The notes under the pieces were generated by a model that had not been told where the DNA came from, made no database searches, and worked only from the letters and a program-made list of their open reading frames with translations. The translations under genes were made by a program, and so were the position numbers. This document shows, piece after piece, positions 26,741-35,167 of a DNA stretch of 64,000 nucleotides (positions are counted from its first letter, which is position 1; each line of letters begins with the position of its first letter). This stretch comes from Bdellovibrionota bacterium. Its GTDB lineage: Bacteria > Bdellovibrionota > Bdellovibrionia > Bdellovibrionales > Bdellovibrionaceae. Location: NCBI GenBank assembly GCA_963170155.1, contig CAUJGP010000015.1, forward strand, positions 62,001-126,000. Direction: 5' to 3'.

Positions 26741-27832
26741 ATGTACAAATACCCTGTCTATCAACCTTTTCTATCTGGTAAAGAAAAAGAGTATGTTAAT
26801 GACTGCCTGGATACGACTTGGATTTCATCAAAAGGATCTTATCTCAGTAAGTTCGAAAATAAATTTTCTGACTTTACATCTATAAAGTACTCCACCTCTG
26901 TCGCGAATGGAACAGTAGCTTTGCATTTAGCTCTTTTAACACTCGGCATAGGACCAGAGGACGAAGTTATTGTACCAACATTTACTTATATTGCTTCTGT
27001 AAATGCTATTTCTTATACGGGAGCAAAACCTGTGTTTGTAGACTCATTGGCATCGACCTGGCAAATGGATCCTCAAGACATTAAGCGAAAGATTACAAAG
27101 CAAACTCGTGCAATCATGGCTGTCCATTTATACGGCCACTCCTGTGATATGGATGCCATTGTGGACATCTGCAAACAAAACAATATTTTTTTAGTAGAGG
27201 ATTGCGCAGAAGCTTTTGGCACTTACTACAAGACGAAACATGTGGGTGGCTTTGGTGATATCTCTACATTTTCTTTTTTTGGCAACAAAACGATAACAAC
27301 TGGAGAGGGGGGAATGGTCTCAACAAATGACAAAACTCTTCAATCAAGAGCGATTCATTTTAAAGGTCAAGGTCTCTCTCCCCACAGACAATACTGGCAT
27401 GATGTCATTGGGTATAATTATCGCATGACAAATATATGTGCGGCCATTGGCCTGGCACAACTTGAAAATGCAAATGCTGTCATTAATAAAAAACGAGAGA
27501 TCGCCCATTGGTATAAACAAGAGCTTGAAGGGTTACCAGTTTCAATGCTTTGGGAAGATGCTCACTGTAAGAATTCATTCTGGATGATAGCAATTATGCT
27601 AAAAGAATCCAGCCAAAGAGATTTATTAAGAATTCATTTAGAAAATGCAGGTATAGAGACAAGACCTACTTTTTATCCTGTGCATACTATGCCTATGTAC
27701 TGTACTAAATTTGAAAAACACACCATCGCTGAAAACTTAGGGTGGTCTGGAATTAATTTACCAAGTTACCCCGGATTAAAAAATGAAGACGTCAAAATCA
27801 TCTGCAACACTATTAGGCAATTTTTTGCATAA
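26741..27832 (+). CDS. per: GDP-perosamine synthase (PLP aminotransferase)
   Basis: It transfers an amino group from glutamate to GDP-4-keto-6-deoxymannose, giving GDP-perosamine. It is a 363-residue DegT/DnrJ/EryC1/StrS aminotransferase. The first residues, YPVYQPFLSGKEKEYVNDCL, and the TWISSKGSY, HLYGHSCDMD, HFKGQGLSPHRQYWHDVIG and FYPVHTMPMY segments closely follow E. coli O157 Per as I remember it. PLP-binding Lys183 is in FFGNKTITTGEGG. The ATG at 26741 has AGGAG seven bases upstream; a longer frame from 26687 adds 18 unconserved residues. The substrate is made by Gmd (36-37 kb). Confidence 0.9.
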   Translation: MYKYPVYQPFLSGKEKEYVNDCLDTTWISSKGSYLSKFENKFSDFTSIKYSTSVANGTVALHLALLTLGIGPEDEVIVPTFTYIASVNAISYTGAKPVFVDSLASTWQMDPQDIKRKITKQTRAIMAVHLYGHSCDMDAIVDICKQNNIFLVEDCAEAFGTYYKTKHVGGFGDISTFSFFGNKTITTGEGGMVSTNDKTLQSRAIHFKGQGLSPHRQYWHDVIGYNYRMTNICAAIGLAQLENANAVINKKREIAHWYKQELEGLPVSMLWEDAHCKNSFWMIAIMLKESSQRDLLRIHLENAGIETRPTFYPVHTMPMYCTKFEKHTIAENLGWSGINLPSYPGLKNEDVKIICNTIRQFFA

Positions 27833-27858
27833 AAACTGTTTCTATTATAAAAACACGG

Positions 27859-30540
27859 ATGGAAAAATCAAAAATGGAAAATAAAAAGTTAAGGCTTTTA
27901 TACGCAGGAACACACCCTACATTAAGAAATACTGATATTAGATCTTTATTATCTGCTGGCTTTGAAGTGGTTCCCTCTTTTGTTCATATTCAATTTAGCG
28001 GACAGTACAGGATAAACCCAAAGCCTTTAGATAATCCTTTCACCGAAATCAACAAAGAATGGAAGCGCTCCTGCACCCTTTCTTCTTTGGATTTACTACA
28101 AGCACAAATGATCAATCTATACAAAGTTTCAGATGAACCCTTTACAAAAACTAATAACCCAGAGCATCGGGTTCAAAGTCGTTATTTTTCTGAATCAGGA
28201 AATCTAAATGCCACTGATGAAGACTTTATTAATAGTCACTTTGATGTCATTGTAGTACAGAGTTTTCCAAATGTTGCTGCAGCTCTTTTATCTTGGTTCA
28301 AAGGTATTGTTGTTTTTAGAATTTTTGGAAATGAAACTGAAAACTTTAGCGTCTGGGATTGGTATCAAAATTCGTTATACAACAAAAATTCAATGAATTT
28401 TTTTGCTTATCGAGATAAATACCTTTCACTTTCAGTTTTCAATGGGCTTATTGAAACTGAAAAAATAGAAATTCTAGGTAACCATCCATTAGTTTTAAAT
28501 TCAGTGAATTTCGATGATATTAAATTACTAACGTGTAAACATTCCTGGCAGAAGACTCACTCTCTACCACAAGTGACAACAAATATTTCCTATTTAGATA
28601 TCTCCTCGAGTTGGCAAAAATATTACGAAGAATTTAGTGATGCCTTTAAAAATATTCCTTTTTTAGTTTATGGAAAAAATGATAAAAGCGGTTATTATTG
28701 CAAAAGGGATCCCAAGATCCAAGCACAGATCGATGACTATGAAGAATATCTAGACAACTATTGCCAGTGCCGCGTGTTCTGTAATGTTGGAAAATTAAAG
28801 CAACACTCCCAGTACACTCCATTTGAATGTGCAGCTATGGGCATACCCGTTTTATTTTTGTCCAGCAGCGCTATTACTGATGAATCTCTCAAATTAATAC
28901 CAAAGGACCATCTATACTCACTCGGCATGTGCGACAACTTTACAGAGATGGCAAAAAGAGCGCAAAAGTGCCTTGATGAAGTAGAATATGCAATTGAACT
29001 AGCCCAAAAACAAAATGATTTTTTCAATTTTGTTTTTGGGGAAAAAAGATCTTTTAATCAAGCCACCACGTTTTATTTAACCTGTGAAAATAAACTTCAA
29101 AAATTAAATAGCGCATCTGATAAAACAGCAAAAGACATTAATACCCCAAGTGTTGGTCGAGAAAAACGCATTTTATGGGCTTTTTACCATAAAGTAAATC
29201 GCTATGAAGAAATTCCTCGCTGGATTGAAGCTGGCTACGAGGTCATTCCTATTCGAATGCCGCATGTCTGGGTAAAGTATCAAGGATTTTCATACGATGA
29301 TGAAAATGACCCCATGTACCCTAACTGGAAATCCTCTTGTACTCTATCTGAAACATTAATTGATGCTATTCGCAGCATCCAACTTATTAAAGATGATCCC
29401 AAATACTATGGTAGTATAAGCCGTTCGGAAATAGAACTCCTAAATAATCATATTGGTTACATCTATATACCCGCCTCGGTGCCCATGGCTCTCAATTTAT
29501 TAACGGCAGGCTACAAAGGAATTATTTTAAATAGATACTTTGGCTACTATAAAATTAACCAATCCTTAACATCAATATCTAAGTACTATCCTTATAATGG
29601 ATTAAGGTTATTCCCTAACTATATTTGGCTTCCAGCCATGAGTCGCCTCAGTGAATTAGAATCGTCTGCAATTGCAAAACCGAGAAAAACAGTCCTTGTA
29701 CCATACTTGAACAGAAATTTGGATTTTTTTAAAGATTTAAAATGGTCAAGAGAGAAAAGCAAACCTCAAATAGCTACAGCTATTTCTAGTATCAGCTACG
29801 AATTGATGCACTATTATAGTAATTTTTTATTTTTCTTTGGTCATCTCCCTTACAATATTTTTGGAAAAAACTTTAAAGAAGATCTCCAAAATATTGGGAT
29901 TAAAGATGACGATATCATTGGCTCTTTACCATCAGAAATAGATTTATATAAGAAAATGTGCGAAATGAGAGTCTATGTAGAGTGTGGAATGACATTCCAC
30001 CACTCTCATTATACTCCATTGGAAGCTATCACTATGGGCGTTCCAACTTTATTTTGGCATAAATCGGGTATTGGCACGGAACTACAAACTAAATTTAGCA
30101 GTAGTGATCTCTGTAAAATGGGCATGTGCATGTCATGGGAAGAGATGGCTCTCCAGGCTGAGAATTGTTTATCTAATGCAGATTATGCAATTTCTCTCTC
30201 TGAAACTCAAAGAAAATTGGTTAACTTTGTTTCTCCATCAGAAATTATTCAATCTATGAGGAAAGTGCATAAATACCATAGCTCTATATCCCTTCAATTA
30301 AAATTTATAAATTTTTTACCATTTTCTTTAACCTTGAGACGTTTATTAATTAACGTCCTGTGGGGATTAAATTTTTGTATCGAACACTTTGATAAATTAG
30401 ATCAAAAAATAAGAACTCTATTTTTTATTACTAAAAAGATACTAGTCTTGGTTTTTATTTTTCTTGGATTTAAAGAAGATACTTATCAATTAAGGCCCAG
30501 AGCATGGAAAGCTATTAAAAAAGTGCTCATTAATTTATAG
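27859..30540 (+). CDS. Internally duplicated GT-B-like protein (two copies of one unit)
   Basis: An 893-residue protein made of two diverged copies of a unit of about 400 residues (about 11-420 and 434-800). Paired segments include SAGFEVVPSF/EAGYEVIPIR, WKRSCTLSS/WKSSCTLSE, HSQYTPFECAAMGIPVLF/HSHYTPLEAITMGVPTLF, and SLGMCDNFTEMA/KMGMCMSWEEMA. The TPFE..AMG-PVLF element resembles the donor-binding end of GT-B glycosyltransferases. The E-x7-E glutamate is not fully kept. A C-terminal hydrophobic/basic tail (about 805-880) may bind the membrane. It lies 26 bp behind per, so it is probably co-transcribed. The start could also be the ATG at 27874. The call is a glycosyltransferase by resemblance; specificity is unknown. 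Confidence 0.6.
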   Translation: MEKSKMENKKLRLLYAGTHPTLRNTDIRSLLSAGFEVVPSFVHIQFSGQYRINPKPLDNPFTEINKEWKRSCTLSSLDLLQAQMINLYKVSDEPFTKTNNPEHRVQSRYFSESGNLNATDEDFINSHFDVIVVQSFPNVAAALLSWFKGIVVFRIFGNETENFSVWDWYQNSLYNKNSMNFFAYRDKYLSLSVFNGLIETEKIEILGNHPLVLNSVNFDDIKLLTCKHSWQKTHSLPQVTTNISYLDISSSWQKYYEEFSDAFKNIPFLVYGKNDKSGYYCKRDPKIQAQIDDYEEYLDNYCQCRVFCNVGKLKQHSQYTPFECAAMGIPVLFLSSSAITDESLKLIPKDHLYSLGMCDNFTEMAKRAQKCLDEVEYAIELAQKQNDFFNFVFGEKRSFNQATTFYLTCENKLQKLNSASDKTAKDINTPSVGREKRILWAFYHKVNRYEEIPRWIEAGYEVIPIRMPHVWVKYQGFSYDDENDPMYPNWKSSCTLSETLIDAIRSIQLIKDDPKYYGSISRSEIELLNNHIGYIYIPASVPMALNLLTAGYKGIILNRYFGYYKINQSLTSISKYYPYNGLRLFPNYIWLPAMSRLSELESSAIAKPRKTVLVPYLNRNLDFFKDLKWSREKSKPQIATAISSISYELMHYYSNFLFFFGHLPYNIFGKNFKEDLQNIGIKDDDIIGSLPSEIDLYKKMCEMRVYVECGMTFHHSHYTPLEAITMGVPTLFWHKSGIGTELQTKFSSSDLCKMGMCMSWEEMALQAENCLSNADYAISLSETQRKLVNFVSPSEIIQSMRKVHKYHSSISLQLKFINFLPFSLTLRRLLINVLWGLNFCIEHFDKLDQKIRTLFFITKKILVLVFIFLGFKEDTYQLRPRAWKAIKKVLINL

Positions 30541-30756
30541 TTAGTGCTTTCACGAAGCTCTTTTTCGATTTTGCGATACCGGCTAGCTCTGTACAGATGA
30601 GATATTTATTGTAAACGACTCTTATTCATCGTATGAAAATAAAAGTGTAGTGTACTGAATCAATTTAATAACTATTCTTTAGAGTCATGATTATTTTTTT
30701 GAATTATTGAAATTAATTTTAAGATTTACAACACTGACGACAGTGAGGTGATCAGA

Positions 30757-31755
30757 ATGATCGATAAATTGACCTACGAATTTGTTCTCGTGGGAGAAGA
30801 CAGTGAATATGTTCTTGAACCTTTGTATAAATACTTAACTTTGCATGGCTACTCAGCTTATGAATTAGATTTTGGAATATCCAACCTGAATTCTTTTTTA
30901 ATAAAAAGAGATCCTAAAAAAAAGCTCATATTTGTTTCAAGCGCTCACCCTATCCTAAGCTTAGACTGGGCACAAACATATCTACCTGTTTTTTATGAAA
31001 AATATAAATCCTATATAGGTACTTTAGAGCTTTTAAAATCATTAAATCCCTATATAACATGTTATGTTCCTCATGATCTGAGTTCCCCATTAAATGAAGA
31101 TCACCTCAAAGAGAATATTTATCTTAATCTTTTTGATTTATATTGCAATCCACTTCCCTACACATGCGAATATCATGGCTACGCGAACATCATTGACGTC
31201 GGCTGGATCAAGTATCAAAAAAATAGTAAAAATCAATCTGACCTGAAATTTAATAAAAGATGTTTATTTATTTCTATGATAGAACATTTGAGATGGAAAT
31301 ATGGTAATGAAGGGGTATTAAGCTATTTTCTTCCTCTTTTAACAGAAGAAACTTCAGTTAAGTTTCCAAAATGGCATGGTATTGACAAATTAGAAAAATT
31401 ATTCGCAGAGAATAGCCCGGCAAAAATCATACCTGCAGAAGAAAACTCTATAGATGTCATCTCTAACCATGACTGCATAATCGTTAATGGAACCTCATCA
31501 ATCATTAAAGAAGCACAACTCATGTCTAAGCCTGTTATTGTTTTAGGTAGTCATGAAGGATTTGCCAGCTATGAACATCATCTCGCTGCCCTTCGTAACT
31601 ATAAGAATATTACTATATTTGACTATAGATCACCAAATGCAATCCCTTATAACTTTACAAAAAATAATACAAATTCATCTTCAGAAAGAAATCTTTCTCC
31701 TTTTAATTTCGAATTATTTATAAATGAAATCAATAGAATTATCAAAAGGAAGTAA
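30757..31755 (+). CDS. Uncharacterised protein, possibly GT-B/glycerophosphotransferase-like
   Basis: A 332-residue soluble protein that I do not recognise. The C-terminal region has HDCIIVNGTSSIIKEAQLMS and then KPVIVLGSHEGF. This is the pattern by which TagF-type glycerophosphotransferases and UDP-GlcNAc 2-epimerase-like GT-B folds bind their donor. The N-terminal half has YEFVLVGEDSEYVLEPLY and CYVPHDLSSP, with no known motif. The ATG at 30757 has GAGG eight bases upstream. The 215 bp before it (30541-30756) hold no gene and are very AT-rich, presumably with the promoter of this run. The next gene starts two bases after its stop. Confidence 0.5.
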   Translation: MIDKLTYEFVLVGEDSEYVLEPLYKYLTLHGYSAYELDFGISNLNSFLIKRDPKKKLIFVSSAHPILSLDWAQTYLPVFYEKYKSYIGTLELLKSLNPYITCYVPHDLSSPLNEDHLKENIYLNLFDLYCNPLPYTCEYHGYANIIDVGWIKYQKNSKNQSDLKFNKRCLFISMIEHLRWKYGNEGVLSYFLPLLTEETSVKFPKWHGIDKLEKLFAENSPAKIIPAEENSIDVISNHDCIIVNGTSSIIKEAQLMSKPVIVLGSHEGFASYEHHLAALRNYKNITIFDYRSPNAIPYNFTKNNTNSSSERNLSPFNFELFINEINRIIKRK

Positions 31756-31756
31756 A

Positions 31757-32389
31757 ATGAAAACTTTAAATAAAGAGAAAGTAGATCAATTTTGGCGCTC
31801 TCGCCAATCTATTTCAGATTCAAGACTAGCAACGAATTACAGAAACGATGGACGACTTGAATTAGATACCATGTTAATTAAAAAACATCATTTGTTAAAT
31901 GGAGATCTTTTAGATCTAGGATGTGGCACGGGAACTTTAAGTGAAAAACTACTAGATGTTTCATCTCTTATAGTAGGTGTCGACAAATACCCTACATTTC
32001 TCAAAAAATGTCCGAATAACCCCAAGTTTAAGCCTATTGAATCTGATCTTCTTTCATTCGAAACATCTCTGATGTTTGATACCATTCTTCTCTTCGGAGT
32101 TATTAATTATCTTACGAGCGAAGAAGAATCCCTACTGTACAAAAATTGTAAAAAATGGCTTAAGCCTAATGGAGTCCTTCTCGTTAAAAACCAATGTGGT
32201 ATAAAAGAAGATATTTTTGTGGATGGACATTCAACAGAATTAAAATCCGAATACAACGCTCGGTATCCATGGATACACAAACAAGCTCGTACTTTAAAAG
32301 AATTATTTAAAGTTGAAATCATTGACATTTATCCTCCTGAGATTAACAGATGGGAAAACACTCATTTTTATGCATTTATTTGCAAATAG
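31757..32389 (+). CDS. SAM-dependent methyltransferase (class I)
   Basis: A 210-residue class I methyltransferase. LLDLGCGTGTLSEKLL is motif I, VGVDKYP the acidic strand end, and LLFGVINYLTSEEE and WLKPNGVLLVKNQCG the later strands. The start at 31757 follows AAGGAAG and lies one base after the preceding stop. In-frame ATG 31724 would overlap that gene by 32 bases and is less likely. Together with the preceding gene and the following 264-residue protein it forms a closely packed run. Methylation of a sugar or phosphate group is plausible; the target is unknown. Confidence 0.8.
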   Translation: MKTLNKEKVDQFWRSRQSISDSRLATNYRNDGRLELDTMLIKKHHLLNGDLLDLGCGTGTLSEKLLDVSSLIVGVDKYPTFLKKCPNNPKFKPIESDLLSFETSLMFDTILLFGVINYLTSEEESLLYKNCKKWLKPNGVLLVKNQCGIKEDIFVDGHSTELKSEYNARYPWIHKQARTLKELFKVEIIDIYPPEINRWENTHFYAFICK

Positions 32390-32399
32390 GAAATAAGGG

Positions 32400-33194
32400 A
32401 TGTACTTAACTTTGAAACGATATTTTAAAAATAAAATAAAAAAAATCCTAATAAAAATAGGTTCTTTAATAATTCAGCAGAACCGTCACCAACTCTTGGA
32501 GATTTTTACTGAACTGCAAAACTTTACTAGCGAACACTCTGTACAAAATCAAAAAACTGTACTTGATGCCTTAAATAAACTTCAATTAGGCGTGGAAAAT
32601 TTAAATAAAAATAAAATTTTAATTGAACAGTTCCACGAGTTTAAGGAGATAATGGATCCTTCCGAACGTTTAGAATTATCAAACATAACAAACAGTTGGT
32701 CATCCATTAGTTTTATAGGCTCAACATGCGATTATGAATATTTGAAAAATTTGTATCCGAATAAAAATATAACTGCTTTATCAAACAATGAACTAAGAGA
32801 TGTCGTCCCATGCTCAGTGAATAGATCAGACGCTTTAATCATTACCGACGATAATATAATCCACCTTGTAGCAAGAGAAAAAGGGTTAGGACGTTCTTTC
32901 TTCGCATCAACAAAAAATTTCATTGCCCTAAAAATTAAAAAAAATCATGAAGTAAAGTCAAAAGAAGAGGCCGTATTTAATAGCCATCAAGAATACCATT
33001 TTCAAGAAATAAGAAAATGTCTTCATATAAATGGTTTTTTTCATGTACTCCTACCAACGACGACACCCCAAGCCACTCTTTCACAGGCATTAAATGGAAT
33101 AGGTGAATTTAAAACTATTGAACTCCCTATTCCAAGTGAATTTTTATGTGAAAATTTTATTTTAGCTTCGCGACTACCCTTCATCAATCTATAA
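32400..33194 (+). CDS. Uncharacterised protein with helical N-terminus
   Basis: A 264-residue protein without a recognised domain. Residues 1-90 are basic and helical with possible coiled coil. Residues 100-264 look like an alpha/beta domain, with SFIGSTCDYEYLKNLYP, LHINGFFHVLLPTTTP and an ILASR-like end. The middle strand recalls the K-P-G-G-x-x-H-V-L strand of methyltransferases, but the SAM loop is absent. It is extremely AT-rich and lies 10 bp after the methyltransferase with AGGA eight bases before its ATG. It may be a degenerate partner subunit; the function is unknown. Confidence 0.5.
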   Translation: MYLTLKRYFKNKIKKILIKIGSLIIQQNRHQLLEIFTELQNFTSEHSVQNQKTVLDALNKLQLGVENLNKNKILIEQFHEFKEIMDPSERLELSNITNSWSSISFIGSTCDYEYLKNLYPNKNITALSNNELRDVVPCSVNRSDALIITDDNIIHLVAREKGLGRSFFASTKNFIALKIKKNHEVKSKEEAVFNSHQEYHFQEIRKCLHINGFFHVLLPTTTPQATLSQALNGIGEFKTIELPIPSEFLCENFILASRLPFINL

Positions 33195-33210
33195 AAGAGG
33201 ATAAAATAGC

Positions 33211-33816
33211 ATGACCAACTATGAAAGAATTTTCCTATTTGATTTTGATGGAACATTGACAAGAAAAGAATTACTACCCGAAATCGGCAAGAAGCTCGGC
33301 TCCATCAAAAGCAAACAAATTGCAGAGCTCACTGAAATGGCAATTAAAGGGAATGTTCCATACCATGAAAACTTGCGAAGAAGAGTTGAGGTTCTCAAAG
33401 AAGTTCCAATTAGTGAAGTCAAAGAAATTGTTAAGAATATTCCATTATTTGAAGAACTGGCTTTATTTGTACAAACTCATTCACATCGATGCCGCATTGT
33501 AACAGCCAATCTCGATGTATGGATTGAAGATTTTTGTAGTTCTCTAGGAGTTAAAACTTATATGTCTTCAGCTATTCAAAAAAATGACTATATTATTCAA
33601 CTGAAAAACGTTATTAATAAAAAGGAAATTGCTTCAAAATATAATAATGTCGTTGCTATTGGCGATGGGCATAATGATGCTGGAATGATGGAGGTAGCGA
33701 AGGTAGGTATAGCTTGTGGATTACTCCACGAACCTGCTGAATCGCTTTTTCAAGTAGCATCACATATTAGTTATTCGGAGAAGTCCTTATGCAGAATATT
33801 ACAACTGTTGTTATAA
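33211..33816 (+). CDS. HAD-IB phosphatase (SerB/phosphoserine-phosphatase-like)
   Basis: A 201-residue phosphatase of subclass IB. Motif I FLFDFDGTLTRKE gives the two catalytic Asp residues. RIVTANLDVWIE holds motif II, and VVAIGDGHNDAGMM is motif IV, with Lys motif KKEIASKY before it. It lacks the large cap of subclass IA. The gene overlaps the nucleotidyltransferase by 28 bp, so the two are co-translated. The pair may make a nucleotide-activated compound, with dephosphorylation of an intermediate or product. Serine biosynthesis is unlikely given the position. Confidence 0.78.
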   Translation: MTNYERIFLFDFDGTLTRKELLPEIGKKLGSIKSKQIAELTEMAIKGNVPYHENLRRRVEVLKEVPISEVKEIVKNIPLFEELALFVQTHSHRCRIVTANLDVWIEDFCSSLGVKTYMSSAIQKNDYIIQLKNVINKKEIASKYNNVVAIGDGHNDAGMMEVAKVGIACGLLHEPAESLFQVASHISYSEKSLCRILQLLL

Positions 33817-34433
33817 ATTGTGCAGGAATGGGGACTCGCCTGGGTATGGGCGTCCCGAAATCATTGATTAAAATCGGAGACAAACCCTTAATTCATTGGC
33901 AACTTGAATTGCTCAAGGAAGTTGAAGATATTCGAATTGTCGTAGGCTTTCAGGCTTTGGATATTATCAAAACAGTAAGGGAAATTAGAAATGACATTAC
34001 ATTCGTATTGAATAAAAATTTTTCAAGCACTCAAACTGGATATAGTCTAGGTTTGGGAGCTCAATTTGCGAGAGAATATGTAATTTCTCTCGATGGAGAT
34101 TTATTGGTGCAACCTAAAGATTGGGCCGCTTTAATGACCAATGAAAATGAAGTAGTTGGGGTGTGCCCCACATCTACAGAAGATCCTGTCTGTGCAGTTG
34201 TTGATGAATTTGATAATGTCATCAGCTTTTCTCGTACAAGATCTTCATTTGAGTGGACTGGATTACTAAAACTTAAAACGGAAAAAATACCTATAAAAAA
34301 CTGTTATGTGTACGAATTGATTGAGGGCTACTTACCTTTAAAAAAACTTAATGTTCAATGCTGTGAAATTGACACCCCTTCAGACTATGATAAAGCTATT
34401 GAATGGGTGAATAATTTTTATTTGAATAAATGA
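33789..34433 (+). CDS. NTP-transferase, LicC-like
   Basis: A 214-residue single-domain nucleotidyltransferase. NCAGMGTRLGMGVPKSLIKI is the NTP-binding loop. IVVGFQ follows, then the STQTGYSLGLGAQFA segment and the metal-binding SLDGDLLV. The length and the N-S/T-x-x-x-YSL layout fit LicC-type CTP:phosphocholine or sugar-phosphate nucleotidyltransferases. Its ATG lies inside the HAD phosphatase gene. The substrate cannot be read. It should activate a small phosphorylated compound for transfer by a neighbouring enzyme. Confidence 0.78.
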   Translation: MQNITTVVINCAGMGTRLGMGVPKSLIKIGDKPLIHWQLELLKEVEDIRIVVGFQALDIIKTVREIRNDITFVLNKNFSSTQTGYSLGLGAQFAREYVISLDGDLLVQPKDWAALMTNENEVVGVCPTSTEDPVCAVVDEFDNVISFSRTRSSFEWTGLLKLKTEKIPIKNCYVYELIEGYLPLKKLNVQCCEIDTPSDYDKAIEWVNNFYLNK

Positions 34434-34445
34434 TATAAAATAAAG

Positions 34446-34480
34446 CTATGGATTGGCGCCCCTTACGCCCTAAACCATAG
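34446..34480. other. GC-rich hairpin between two genes
   Basis: CTATGG (34446-34451) pairs with CCATAG (34475-34480). An inner GGCG pairs with CGCC around a seven-base loop. It stands out as GC-rich in very AT-rich surroundings and lies in the 76-bp gap between the nucleotidyltransferase and the acyltransferase. No T-run follows, so a classical terminator is not supported. An mRNA-processing or attenuating hairpin is possible. Confidence 0.45.
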
Positions 34481-34509
34481 ACAATCACATTAAATGGATA
34501 TTTTTAAAT

Positions 34510-35157
34510 ATGGATAATGTTGTTATTTTTGGAGCTGGAGGTCATGCGAGTGTTGTTGCTGATATTATCCGTACGTGCACTCAATATAACATCATTGCCT
34601 ACATCGCCAGTGATATAAAAACAACCTCAAGAGATGGTTTACCTATTATCGAAGATTCCATTTTTTATAAAAATCCCATGGTAAATAAAGGAATTATCGC
34701 CATAGGCAATAATTTTATAAGGGAAAAAGTTGTAAATTCAATTCAAAGTCAAATTCCAGGCTTTGAGTTTATAACCTGTATTCATCCAAAAGCTTATGTT
34801 TCTTCAAGTGTCAATATTGGAGTCGGTACAGTTGTTATGGCTCATGCGACAATAAATCCTTATTCTCGCATCGGAACACATTGTATCGTTAATACAAACT
34901 CTTCAATTGACCATGATTCAATATTATCTGACTTCGCATCGATTGCTCCTAACTCTGTCTTGGGAGGAAACTGCTCTGTTGGTAAAGGTTCAGCCATCTG
35001 TATTGGCGCATGCATGGAACACAAAAGTTCTATTGGCGATTATTCCATTTTGGGTGCAATGAGCTTTTTAAGAAAAAATTTGCCCGATAAGATTTTGGCC
35101 TATGGAACTCCTGCTAAAATAGTTAGAAATAGAGCTGAAAACGAAAAATATCTATAA
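34510..35157 (+). CDS. NeuD/PglD-family sugar O/N-acyltransferase
   Basis: A 215-residue left-handed beta-helix acyltransferase. Residues 1-90 form the NeuD/PglD N-terminal Rossmann-like domain, VVIFGAGGHASVVADII. Residues 95-200 are hexapeptide repeats: HPKAYVSSSVNIGVGTVVM, NTNSSIDHDSILSDFASIAP with the catalytic His, VLGGNCSVGKGSAICIG, and the final YGTPAKIVRNR. PerB/WbdR, which acetylates GDP-perosamine in E. coli O157, belongs to this general family. With per eight kb upstream, N-acetylation of perosamine is an attractive inference, not shown. It is convergent with the rmd-like gene, 10 bp apart. Confidence 0.82.
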   Translation: MDNVVIFGAGGHASVVADIIRTCTQYNIIAYIASDIKTTSRDGLPIIEDSIFYKNPMVNKGIIAIGNNFIREKVVNSIQSQIPGFEFITCIHPKAYVSSSVNIGVGTVVMAHATINPYSRIGTHCIVNTNSSIDHDSILSDFASIAPNSVLGGNCSVGKGSAICIGACMEHKSSIGDYSILGAMSFLRKNLPDKILAYGTPAKIVRNRAENEKYL

Positions 35158-35167
35158 AATCTCTTGT

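Noticed and set aside
30541-30756. Possible small genes in the 215-bp gap before the unknown protein
   Set aside because: Only frames of a few codons (for example starting at 30598 or 30633); no ribosome site and immediate stops.
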